27,762 bases of DNA from CAYJEO01 sp044432805. GTDB taxonomy: Bacteria; Bacillota_I; Bacilli_A; RF39; UBA660. Below the pieces are notes generated by a model. That model worked only from the letters and a program-made list of their open reading frames with translations. It searched no databases and had not been told where the DNA came from. This document shows positions 7,425-15,021 of the stretch, in pieces (position 1 is the first letter of the stretch; each line of letters begins with the position of its first letter). The translations under genes were made by a program, and so were the position numbers. The stretch spans positions 1 through 27,762 of the forward strand of contig JAWXUI010000012.1 of the NCBI GenBank assembly GCA_044432805.1, in the 5' to 3' direction.

Positions 7425-7875
7425 TTAATACCCACTCCTCATATTTTGCCAGTACTTGACTACAAATAGCGCTTATTGTATTTTCATCTTCTGTTCCGCT
7501 TAAAAGGGCATCATATTGATCTAATATTACTTTAAATGCTTCGTTGTCTAGTGTAATTTCTTTTACATATACATCATACCCTAAAGTATTAAAATATCCT
7601 TTTAATTTATCTATATTATTAATATCGGCTGTTATTCCAAAGTAAACATAATATACATTATCTACTAGACTATATATATAATATGTTTCACCGTTTAAGT
7701 TTTCTTTCATTTCTTCTTCACTTGAGTATGTTCCTATTTGCATGAAGTAAAGATTATAGTCATCATTAAATACGGTATATAATTCTTCTTTGTCTGGATA
7801 TTGGTTTATTATTACTATTCCGCATATTATTCCTATAAATACAGCTGTCATAAATGGTATTATTATTCTTTTCAT
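7417..7875 (-). CDS. SPOR-domain membrane protein, SpoIIB-like by position
   Basis: 152 aa: an N-terminal membrane helix (about residues 4-24) and an extracellular SPOR-like domain (YFMQIGTYSSEEEMKENL through YFNTLGYDVYVKEIT). SPOR domains bind denuded peptidoglycan at division septa. In B. subtilis the SPOR protein SpoIIB lies just upstream of maf-radC-mreBCD, and this gene precedes radC-mreCD. SpoIIB is about twice as long, so orthology is an inference from position. The start is the ATG at 7875 (AGGTGATAAAA before it); a GTG nine bases upstream is part of that RBS. It overlaps radC by 8 bases. Confidence 0.75.
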   Translation of the reverse strand: MKRIIIPFMTAVFIGIICGIVIINQYPDKEELYTVFNDDYNLYFMQIGTYSSEEEMKENLNGETYYIYSLVDNVYYVYFGITADINNIDKLKGYFNTLGYDVYVKEITLDNEAFKVILDQYDALLSGTEDENTISAICSQVLAKYEEWVLTE

Positions 7876-7892
7876 TTTTATCACCTGTAATT

Positions 7893-7898
7893 ATTATA
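7893..7898 (-). promoter_or_regulatory. Candidate -10 element before the SPOR gene
   Basis: A perfect TATAAT on the minus strand, 18 bases before the start codon and just after a strong terminator, so a promoter is expected here. I see no convincing -35 at normal spacing; a TCGACA lies 21 bases upstream, which is too far. Confidence 0.35.
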
Positions 7899-7924
7899 AA
7901 TTATTGTTTTTGAAAAAAATGTCG

Positions 7925-7957
7925 AAAAAAAAGGAAACCGTAATCCTACGAGTTTCC
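7925..7957 (-). terminator. Strong rho-independent terminator after the 50-aa gene
   Basis: Minus-strand hairpin with GGAAAC/GTTTCC outer stem (one bulged T) and CGTA/TACG inner stem around a 4-base loop (7933-7957), followed by eight T residues. It ends the recD2/50-aa transcript before the SPOR-radC-mre operon. Confidence 0.88.
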
Positions 7958-8021
7958 GTGTATTATAATTAATACATAATATTATATTCATTAATTTATA
8001 TTAATGAACTGTTTTTTAAAA

Positions 8022-8174
8022 TTACATCATATCTTCAATTTTTGCATTTACTGATTTCATTGTATTATCAATACCTTTTTCAACTTTTTTCATTACTGGT
8101 TTATTATACTTTTGATAAGCGAATAAAGCAGTAGCACCTAAAGCCATTAATGCAGCATCTTTTGTATATTTCAT
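8022..8174 (-). CDS. Small 50-aa protein with one hydrophobic helix
   Basis: Begins MKYTKDAALMALGATALFAY and ends AKIEDMM. I do not recognise it. Residues 7-20 form a hydrophobic Ala/Leu-rich helix long enough for membrane association; the rest (KYNKPVMKKVEKGIDNTMKSV) is an amphipathic basic helix. A good RBS (AGAGGTGAAATT) precedes the ATG, and a strong terminator follows, so this is very likely a real gene. It lies 60 bases after recD2 with no clear terminator between, so it may be cotranscribed. Confidence 0.7.
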   Translation of the reverse strand: MKYTKDAALMALGATALFAYQKYNKPVMKKVEKGIDNTMKSVNAKIEDMM

Positions 8175-8189
8175 AATTTCACCTCTTTT

Positions 8190-8210
8190 GTAGATAAATT
8201 ACTTATCTAC
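8190..8210. repeat. Perfect 8-bp inverted repeat before the 50-aa gene
   Basis: GTAGATAA and TTATCTAC flank a 5-base loop. On the plus strand it is followed by six T residues, so it looks like a terminator facing against all genes. On the minus strand it would be a leader hairpin immediately upstream of the RBS of the 50-aa gene. Confidence 0.6.
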
Positions 8211-8234
8211 TTTTTTAATATGTGTTTATTTTTT

Positions 8235-10430
8235 TTATTTATTCATTATTTTTTCATTTAGTGTTGTTTTTCTGTCTAATGTTAAATTATTATTTATAGC
8301 TTGTTTTAGCGCTGATACTTGACCTAGTATAATTAATTTTTTCTTTGCTCTTGTTATTGCTGTGTATATTAATTTTTTATAAAGCATTCTGTTATATGTA
8401 CTACTTACTGGTAGAATAACAAATTCAAATTCACTTCCTTGTGCTTTGTGGATACTTATTATATAACCGTGTTTTATTTTTATTAAATCACTTTGGTTAA
8501 ATATAACTATGTTTCCGTCAAAGTTTATATGAAATTCCATTTTTTTTGATTCGCTTTTATCTTTGTCAATTATTGATTCTAATATTCCTATATCACCGTT
8601 ATAGACGTTGTTATCTGGCAAGTTCACTAATAACAATATTTTGTCATTTTCTCTATATATTATATCAGCTATTTTTATTTCTTTTTTTTCTATTGATGGT
8701 TTATTTAATATTGATTGTAATATTTTGTTTAAGTTATCTATTCCATTTATTCCAGAATACATTGGTGCCATTAGTTGAACTTTTTTCATGTCGTATTTTT
8801 TTTCTATTTGAGAAATTAATGAAATTATATTATTTACTATGTTGTTACATTCTAAGAAGTTAAAGTCGTTTGTTTTATATTCTATTTCAAAGTCAGTGTT
8901 TTCGTTTATGTTTTTTGCTAATATTGGAATGTATGATTCTTTACTTTGTCTATATAAGTTATTTAATTTTATTGTTGTTATTGATTCTGATTCAATTAAG
9001 TCTTTTAGTACTTGTCCTGGTCCAACACTTGGTAATTGATTGTAATCACCTACTATAACTAATTTTATATTGTCTGTTAGTCCTTCTAATAGGCTATTAA
9101 ATAAGCTGATGTCTATCATACTTGCTTCGTCTATTATTATTAAGTGTGAATGATCTTTGTTGTATTTGTTGACAGAAAATGTGTCGCTTTCTTTATTCCA
9201 TTTTAAGAATCTATGGATTGTTGTTGCTGGTAGAGATGTTGATTCACTCATTCTTTTGCTTGCTCTTCCGGTTGGCGCTAAAAGGGCGATGTTTGCAACT
9301 AGTTGTTCATAATTATATTTGTTTGTTAACTGATATGCTTCTACTATTGCTTTTATTATGGTTGTTTTTCCTGTTCCAGGTCCTCCGGTAATTATTGTTA
9401 AGTTGTTTGTTAAAGCTGTTAGTATGGCTTCTTTTTGTAAATCATCATACACTATTGCGTTTATTTTTTCCATTGTTTCTAATGTTGAGTCAATGTTTTT
9501 TATTTTTTTATCAACTACTTTATTTAATAAATTTAGTTTGTTTGCTATGTTTATTTCTTGTTCATAATATTTTTTTAAATAGTATTTTTCGTTTTCAAAT
9601 ATTATTTTTTCTTCTATTATTAGTTCTTCTATATAAGTAATAATAAATTCATCATGGCTTTGATATTTTAAAAATTTATTTGTTGTATCTACTATTTGCT
9701 CTAAAGTAAAATATGTGTCTCCATTTTTAAACGCTAAATCATTTAATAAATATATAATTGCTGCTTTTATTCTATTTTCTGATAAATAGTCTTCATTTTT
9801 GCATAAATATATTTCATCTATTTCAAAAAATCTTATGTCTTCTATTTCATCTAATATAGAATATATATTTTGTTCAATTAAAGGTATTGTTCTTTCATGA
9901 AATTTATTATATATTTTTAATGAGTTTTTCATACTAAAGCCTAATTCACTTAAATAAACTATTGTTTTATGACTTTCTTCGTATTTAACTAGATTATCAT
10001 ATATGATATTTATTTTTTTGTATGATATTTTTGGTATTTGCAGTAATGATTCTTTGTTGTTTAGTATTATTTCTAATGTGTCTGTTCCAAATTTATTTAC
10101 TATTTTTTGGGCTAGTTTATCTCCTATTGTTGGAAATAAATCACTTGATAAAAATTCAACTATTCCATCTTTATCACTTGGTTTTATTTTTTGATAGTTA
10201 TTTGCATTAAATTGAAATCCAAATTTTGGATGGTCTAGTATTTCGCCTGTTATTAAATATGTGTCATCTTTGTTTATTTTATCAAAATATCCTGTTACGG
10301 TTATTGATTTATCTATATAATCTATTAGCTCTTCACTATCAGTTTCTATTACTTTGAAGATTCCTATTAAATATCCTTTTTCTGTTTCAAAAATAGTTCT
10401 TCTGTATTTTGCTTTTATTTCTATATTCAA
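8235..10430 (-). CDS. recD2: RecD2-type helicase (YrrC family)
   Basis: 731-aa superfamily 1B 5'-3' DNA helicase of the RecD2/YrrC type, which acts in DNA repair and replication-fork maintenance without RecBC. In order: an N-terminal OB-like region, a helix-hairpin-helix region (residues about 90-150, LFPTIGDKLAQKI and IPKISYKKI), Walker A GGPGTGKTT (349-357), LLAPTGRASKRM, Walker B LIIIDEAS, GDYNQLPSVGPG, the Arg motif NNLYRQS and, near the C-terminus, SIHKAQGSEFE and YTAITRAKKKLII. All motor motifs are intact. The likely start is TTG at 10430, five bases after AGGTGA; a GTG at 10439 is part of that RBS. Confidence 0.93.
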   Translation of the reverse strand: MNIEIKAKYRRTIFETEKGYLIGIFKVIETDSEELIDYIDKSITVTGYFDKINKDDTYLITGEILDHPKFGFQFNANNYQKIKPSDKDGIVEFLSSDLFPTIGDKLAQKIVNKFGTDTLEIILNNKESLLQIPKISYKKINIIYDNLVKYEESHKTIVYLSELGFSMKNSLKIYNKFHERTIPLIEQNIYSILDEIEDIRFFEIDEIYLCKNEDYLSENRIKAAIIYLLNDLAFKNGDTYFTLEQIVDTTNKFLKYQSHDEFIITYIEELIIEEKIIFENEKYYLKKYYEQEINIANKLNLLNKVVDKKIKNIDSTLETMEKINAIVYDDLQKEAILTALTNNLTIITGGPGTGKTTIIKAIVEAYQLTNKYNYEQLVANIALLAPTGRASKRMSESTSLPATTIHRFLKWNKESDTFSVNKYNKDHSHLIIIDEASMIDISLFNSLLEGLTDNIKLVIVGDYNQLPSVGPGQVLKDLIESESITTIKLNNLYRQSKESYIPILAKNINENTDFEIEYKTNDFNFLECNNIVNNIISLISQIEKKYDMKKVQLMAPMYSGINGIDNLNKILQSILNKPSIEKKEIKIADIIYRENDKILLLVNLPDNNVYNGDIGILESIIDKDKSESKKMEFHINFDGNIVIFNQSDLIKIKHGYIISIHKAQGSEFEFVILPVSSTYNRMLYKKLIYTAITRAKKKLIILGQVSALKQAINNNLTLDRKTTLNEKIMNK

Positions 10431-10446
10431 GTTAATCACCTATTTA

Positions 10447-10455
10447 ATTATAACA
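10447..10455 (-). promoter_or_regulatory. Extended -10 promoter of recD2
   Basis: Minus-strand TGT followed by a perfect TATAAT (10447-10452), directly after the T-run of the upstream terminator. There is no recognisable -35, as is common for TGn promoters. The 5' leader would be about 10 bases. Confidence 0.5.
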
Positions 10456-10456
10456 C

Positions 10457-10477
10457 AAAAAAAGGCTATGCCTTTTG
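10457..10477 (-). terminator. Terminator after the FNGHKLYSCD-repeat gene
   Basis: Minus-strand AAAAGGC-ATA-GCCTTTT (7 bp, 10460-10476) continuing into three more T residues. It lies just after the repeat-protein gene and overlaps the recD2 promoter region. Confidence 0.8.
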
Positions 10478-10483
10478 TATTTT

Positions 10484-11986
10484 TTATAAAGTATTTTTAG
10501 TTCCATATACTCCAGTCATTGCTTCACCTATCATATCGCTTAGTTCGTCTTCTGTTGCACCTGGATTATTTTTTATTATTTCATCTCTTAAGGAATTTGC
10601 ATATGCATCCATTGATTCTTGTTCTGTGAAACCAGAGTAAACTTGTTCAGAACCTATAGCATTATTACTACCAGATGTGCCCGTATAAAGAGCAAATCCC
10701 CCAGCGGTTATTCCAACAGCTATAAGTGTCCCGACTAAAATTGGTTTCCATTGTAATTTAGACTTTCTTTTTTTTGTAACTCTTTTTGCAGCAGGATAAA
10801 CAACTAATTTAGGTTTATCTTGCATTAAAGCAGATGCATGATTTTGATTTACCATTTGCTCTATTGATACATCTAGTTGTCTATTATTTCTTTTACTAAA
10901 CATTTCTTCTATACCATTAAAGTGTTCTTGTTCTTCTTTGGAAACCTGTTTTTTGATATAAGAATCTATTTCAGGGTTTATTTTAGCTAAAATATTAATT
11001 TTATCTTTTTCGCTAGCTTTACCATGTAATCTTTCATATTCACTTAAACTTTGTCTATATATTTCTTTTTGGCTTTCATTTAATTTTGATAACATTTCTT
11101 CTCTTTCCTCCTGACGATGCAAATCTAAAAAATTTGTTTTTGTCATCCCTACAATCGCTTTATATGCTATATCTAATGTTATATCACAAGAATATAATTT
11201 ATGTCCATTAAAAGTGATTACTACTGATTCTCCTCTTTCTTTATAATCTTCTAATTTTTTTACAATTGTTTTAATAAAATTATCATATTTTTCAATATCT
11301 ATATCATATAGAAATTTTGATGATTTAATATCATTTCTATACTTTTCTAAATCCATATCAATTGGGACTGCTTTTGATTTTTGTTCTATTAAAAAATTTT
11401 CTGCTATTTGTTTTTCAACAATATTTTTTTTATCTTCTTCATCTTCTATAAGTGATGATTGACTAAAAAATTCTGGTCCTCTTTTAGAGAATAGAAGAAC
11501 AATACTAGATGCATGCAAACTTATCTCCATTAAAAATAAATCTTTTTTGATTGAAATATCTTGTACTTTCTCATCAAAAATTGTTTTGACTTCTTCTATA
11601 GCCATTCCACTTTCTAATTTTTCCATTGTATCTAATGCAATATCAATAAATATTTCACTGTTAGAATATGTAGATAAATCTTTAATATAATCCTCCCATT
11701 TTTTATAGTTTTCAGAATAAATAAATTTTTTCCCTTTTTCTATCCAAACTGGAATTTTTGCTTGTTTTTCAGAATTTCGTCTTTCTAACTCTGTTTTTGT
11801 CACGCCTACGATTTCTTGATATGCTTTATCCATTGTTACATCGCAAGAATACAATTTATGTCCATTAAAATCAAACACTACTGATTGTCCTTTATCTCTA
11901 AATTCTAATAAGCGTTTTACGCATTCTTCTAGAGTTAAACAAGAAAATGATATCCTTTTTGCATTTTCTCTATTAATTTCATTCAT
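10484..11986 (-). CDS. Membrane-anchored protein with two FNGHKLYSCD-containing repeats, unknown function
   Basis: A 500-aa protein I cannot assign. Two copies of a domain are visible, at about residues 33-65 and 252-284. Both share the core GxSVVxxFNGHKLYSCD(V/I)T(M/L)DxAYxxIVG(V/M)TKT, with FNGHKLYSCD identical in both and a Glu/Arg-rich helix after each. A long charged helical region follows, then a basic stretch (RVTKKRKSK), a membrane helix (about 415-435) and a 65-residue acidic tail. The positive-inside rule puts both repeats in the cytoplasm and the tail outside. The start is ATG 11986, seven bases after AGGTGG; an in-frame ATG at 12010 lies upstream of that RBS. Monocistronic, with its own promoter and terminator. 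Confidence 0.85.
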   Translation of the reverse strand: MNEINRENAKRISFSCLTLEECVKRLLEFRDKGQSVVFDFNGHKLYSCDVTMDKAYQEIVGVTKTELERRNSEKQAKIPVWIEKGKKFIYSENYKKWEDYIKDLSTYSNSEIFIDIALDTMEKLESGMAIEEVKTIFDEKVQDISIKKDLFLMEISLHASSIVLLFSKRGPEFFSQSSLIEDEEDKKNIVEKQIAENFLIEQKSKAVPIDMDLEKYRNDIKSSKFLYDIDIEKYDNFIKTIVKKLEDYKERGESVVITFNGHKLYSCDITLDIAYKAIVGMTKTNFLDLHRQEEREEMLSKLNESQKEIYRQSLSEYERLHGKASEKDKINILAKINPEIDSYIKKQVSKEEQEHFNGIEEMFSKRNNRQLDVSIEQMVNQNHASALMQDKPKLVVYPAAKRVTKKRKSKLQWKPILVGTLIAVGITAGGFALYTGTSGSNNAIGSEQVYSGFTEQESMDAYANSLRDEIIKNNPGATEDELSDMIGEAMTGVYGTKNTL

Positions 11987-12054
11987 AAATCCACCACCTG
12001 CATTTAGCATCTTTCAAATAAATGTGTTATTTGCTAGAAGATTTCCCTGTCTAT

Positions 12055-12083
12055 AATATATCAAATTATATATTGTAATGCAA
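12055..12083 (-). promoter_or_regulatory. Promoter of the FNGHKLYSCD-repeat gene
   Basis: Minus-strand TTGCAT (12078-12083), a 17-base spacer and TATATT (12055-12060). The same TTGCAT -35 is used by the tRNA promoter at 22650. The leader would be about 60 bases. The remaining spacer up to mtaB (12084-12218) is AT-rich; apart from weak A/T-only hairpin potential I see nothing in it. Confidence 0.6.
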
Positions 12084-12218
12084 GTGAAAATATTTAATCT
12101 TGAGAATAAAATTTTAGATATATAATTATGTTACTCATCATATAAAATCAAAAATAAAAACAATATTTTATAATTAATATTTTAACTATATCATATTGAT
12201 TTAAATTTCAATTGTTAT

Positions 12219-13490
12219 TTACAAACATTCAGAATCTAAATAATCAATTTTGTTTTCTGTTATAAATACATCAATAATTTCATTTTGTAAATTAGGCCCA
12301 GGTGTATGAACAAGTAAATAATTGCTAGTATGTCCTATATTAATTCCATCTTTATACTTTTCAACTAATACTTTAGTATTTGAATTAACAAATTTGTTTT
12401 GATATTTATTTTCTAAAAATGATGATAATTGTAGTAGTTGTGTAACTCTTTGTTTTTTTACAGTGTCGTTTACTTGATTATCCATCGTTGCAGCTTTTGT
12501 CCCATCACGTTTTGAATATGGAAAAACATGCAATTTAGCAAATCCAATTTCGTTTATTGTATTTATTGTTTCTTGAAAATGTTCTTCTGTTTCATTAGGA
12601 AATCCAACTATTACATCCGTTGTTATGGAAATATTAGGTCTTATTTTTCTAATATTATCTATTTTTCCAATAAATTGTTCTTTGCTATATTTTCTGTTCA
12701 TTAGTTTTAATATATCATTTGATCCAGATTGAAGTGGTATATGCAAGTGATCAACTAAAATGTCTGATTTTTGCATTAATTGCAATAAATCGTCAGTTAT
12801 TTCATTCATTTCAATTGATGATATTCTTAATCTTTTTAAATTTTTGATTCTTAATATATCTTTAACTAATTTAGAAAAATTATAATTTTCAAATTCTTGA
12901 CCGTAATTACCTGTATGAATTCCTGTTAAAACAATTTCCTTGTGTGTAAGAGATAAATGTTTTATTTCATCTATTACGTCAGTTTTACATTTGCTTCTAA
13001 CTCCACCTCTTGCAAAAGGGATTATACAATATGTGCAGAAATTATTACATCCATCTTGTATTTTTACAAAAGCTCTGGTTTGGTTAAAATTGTTTAAAAT
13101 CATATTTTCAAAAGTTTCTTTTTTTAAACTTTTAACTTTAACTATTTGTTTTTTTGTTTTTTTGTATTTATTTATGTAATCAACTATTTTACTTTTATCT
13201 TTATTTCCTAATATTATAGAAACGCCTTCGATAGCTTTTATTTCTTCTAATTTATGTTGTGGTGCACATCCTACGACGATTACAATTGCTTTTTTATTCT
13301 TTTTGATTACAGATTTTATTATTTTTATTGATTTTTTATGTGCAGTATTAGTTACTGTACAAGTATTTATAATTGCTAAAGATAGATTTTTTGTGTCTTC
13401 TTTATAACCGTTATTATTTAATATGTCTATCATTAAATTAGACTCATAGGTGTTTACTTTACAACCTAAGGTGTATACTGCATACTTCAT
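12219..13490 (-). CDS. mtaB: tRNA t6A37 methylthiotransferase MtaB
   Basis: 423-aa radical-SAM methylthiotransferase that converts t6A37 to ms2t6A37 in tRNAs reading ANN codons. The N-terminal UPF0004 domain has three Fe-S cysteines (C10 in TLGCKVN, C44 in NTCTVTN, C75 in VVGCAPQ). The radical-SAM cluster is CNNFCTYC (C148, C152, C155), followed by IPFARGG. Downstream are IPLQSGS and DVIVGFPNET, and a C-terminal TRAM region. NTCTVTN and TLGCKVN mark MtaB rather than MiaB. The ATG follows AGGAGG. In B. subtilis mtaB (yqeV) also follows rsmE (yqeU); here one extra gene sits between them. Confidence 0.95.
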   Translation of the reverse strand: MKYAVYTLGCKVNTYESNLMIDILNNNGYKEDTKNLSLAIINTCTVTNTAHKKSIKIIKSVIKKNKKAIVIVVGCAPQHKLEEIKAIEGVSIILGNKDKSKIVDYINKYKKTKKQIVKVKSLKKETFENMILNNFNQTRAFVKIQDGCNNFCTYCIIPFARGGVRSKCKTDVIDEIKHLSLTHKEIVLTGIHTGNYGQEFENYNFSKLVKDILRIKNLKRLRISSIEMNEITDDLLQLMQKSDILVDHLHIPLQSGSNDILKLMNRKYSKEQFIGKIDNIRKIRPNISITTDVIVGFPNETEEHFQETINTINEIGFAKLHVFPYSKRDGTKAATMDNQVNDTVKKQRVTQLLQLSSFLENKYQNKFVNSNTKVLVEKYKDGINIGHTSNYLLVHTPGPNLQNEIIDVFITENKIDYLDSECL

Positions 13491-13500
13491 TTTTCCTCCT

Positions 13501-13530
13501 AAAATAAAATAAGTCTATAGACTTATTTTA
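13501..13530 (-). terminator. Perfect hairpin at the stop codon before mtaB
   Basis: Minus-strand AAAATAAGTC-TATA-GACTTATTTT, an 11-bp stem counting the outer A-T pair, then ATTTTA. The 5' arm contains the stop codon of the upstream gene (13523-13525), and the mtaB RBS starts right after. The T-run is short, so it may be a partial terminator or an RNA stability element within the operon. Confidence 0.6.
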
Positions 13531-14293
13531 AATTGTTTTTTAAATCCATTAAGTTTTTTAAAAACTCTTCGTTGTCCATTTGTTCTGATGAAGTATTTGT
13601 TATGTCATTTATATATGCTACTTTATTCATATTTATAGAATTAGTTGGAATATCTACTTGTTCATAATTTACTTCTAATGTGTTATCTTGTTTATTTAAT
13701 TTTCCATAAATTGGAGAGATGAAATCACTGTTTTGAAATTTAGATGGCGGTATAGTTGCTTCTAAAGGTTTCATAACTTCATCAATTTTTGAAATCAAAT
13801 CAACTTCTTCTATCAAATTCACTTGTTCTAAAGGTGTTTCTACAACTATAGAAGGTATTTCTATAGTTATATTTTCTTTTGGTTCTTCAATTAGGTCAAC
13901 CAATTCTTCGATTCCTTCTTCGTATATGTCGTTTATATCAAAAGAAAGGTTATCTAAGTGATCTTTTTCTTCTTTTATTTCAGTTAAGTTTAATTTAGCT
14001 GTATTAATAAGTTCATTATAACTTATAATTGCTTTTTCTTCTTGACTTTCTTCAAATGTAGCAATTGATGGTGCTTTATTTAAATCTTCCTCCATTTTTT
14101 GCAAAACATTTTCTAATTCTGATTTTTTTTCTATTTTAGTGTCATTATTCATTAATTCTAGCTGTTTTTTTATTTTTTTTCTATTAAATTCATTATTTTT
14201 TGTAAATGAATAAATTAAAAAAATAATTAATACAAGACAAGTAATTGCCGCTAAAAATAAATAAATATTGTTTCCATTTAATAAAAATTCCAT
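13523..14293 (-). CDS. Membrane-anchored acidic protein with a coiled coil, unknown function
   Basis: A 256-aa protein I do not recognise. A membrane helix (about residues 9-29) near the N-terminus is followed by a basic coiled coil (NRKKIKKQLELMNN) and a long Glu/Asp/Ile-rich, probably disordered region. A short motif, FISPIYGK (191-198), stands out. A Met/Asn-rich tail follows and a final helix (EEFLKNLMDLKNNL). The start is the ATG at 14293 behind GGAG; the GTG at 14302 overlaps that RBS. It begins 5 bases after the rsmE stop and ends just before mtaB, so it belongs to the uvrC-rsmE-mtaB operon. It looks like a scaffold or adaptor, but that is only an impression. Confidence 0.8.
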   Translation of the reverse strand: MEFLLNGNNIYLFLAAITCLVLIIFLIYSFTKNNEFNRKKIKKQLELMNNDTKIEKKSELENVLQKMEEDLNKAPSIATFEESQEEKAIISYNELINTAKLNLTEIKEEKDHLDNLSFDINDIYEEGIEELVDLIEEPKENITIEIPSIVVETPLEQVNLIEEVDLISKIDEVMKPLEATIPPSKFQNSDFISPIYGKLNKQDNTLEVNYEQVDIPTNSINMNKVAYINDITNTSSEQMDNEEFLKNLMDLKNNLK

Positions 14294-14298
14294 AAAAA

Positions 14299-15012
14299 TC
14301 ACTCCATATATTGATAATTAATTACACTTGCTAAATATAAAGGAACAGTTTCAGCTCTGAGTATATTGCTTCCTAATGTTACTTTTTCAAAAGACATACT
14401 AACTAATTTTTCTTCTTCTTCATATGTAAGCCCACCTTCGGGACCTATCACTAATAATAGTTTAGCATAATCTTTATTTTTATTCAAAGCGTTTTTTAAT
14501 GAATTATGTCGTTCAGTTGTTGAACATATATATTTTTTAGCTTCATATGAATCTAATTGCTCGATTGTTTTAATGTCTGTAATAGCAGGTATATCTACCC
14601 TTTTAGCTTGTTCGCTTGCTTCTTTGCAAATTCTGTTCCATCTAGCTAATTTATTTTCTTCTTTCCCTTTATTTATTTTGATTATACTATTTTTAGTGAT
14701 TATAGGAATGAATTTTTTCACACCTAATTCTGTTCCCTTTTGAAAAATATAATCCATTTTTTGTTCTTTTAAAAGTGGGATTGCTAAAATGATTTCAACT
14801 TTATTTTTTTCTATTTCATCTTGTTGAAATTTTATTTTGAATCTTATGTTTTTATTTACATTTTCTATACTACATATATACACTTTTTCTTCATTTACTA
14901 TTTCTACTTCATCTTCATTTTTCATACGCATTACTTTTGTTATGTGATGTATGTCATCATTTGAAAGAATAAAATATTCATTTTCTTTTATTTTTGAAAA
15001 ATATCTTTGCAT
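14299..15012 (-). CDS. rsmE: 16S rRNA m3U1498 methyltransferase RsmE
   Basis: 237-aa SPOUT methyltransferase that N3-methylates U1498 of 16S rRNA. The PUA-like N-terminus (MQRYFSK, HHITKVMRMKNED) is followed by the SPOUT fold with the knot motifs VIGPEGGLTYEE and LGSNILRAETVPLY, which bind SAM. Length is normal. AGGAGG lies upstream of the ATG. It begins 9 bases after uvrC in a tight operon and ends in TGA. Confidence 0.96.
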   Translation of the reverse strand: MQRYFSKIKENEYFILSNDDIHHITKVMRMKNEDEVEIVNEEKVYICSIENVNKNIRFKIKFQQDEIEKNKVEIILAIPLLKEQKMDYIFQKGTELGVKKFIPIITKNSIIKINKGKEENKLARWNRICKEASEQAKRVDIPAITDIKTIEQLDSYEAKKYICSTTERHNSLKNALNKNKDYAKLLLVIGPEGGLTYEEEEKLVSMSFEKVTLGSNILRAETVPLYLASVINYQYME

Positions 15013-15021
15013 AAAATCCTC

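Noticed and set aside
12084..12218. Possible small gene or RNA between the FNGHKLYSCD gene and mtaB
   Set aside because: No start with an RBS, no good hairpin; only AT-rich DNA with weak A/T pairing.
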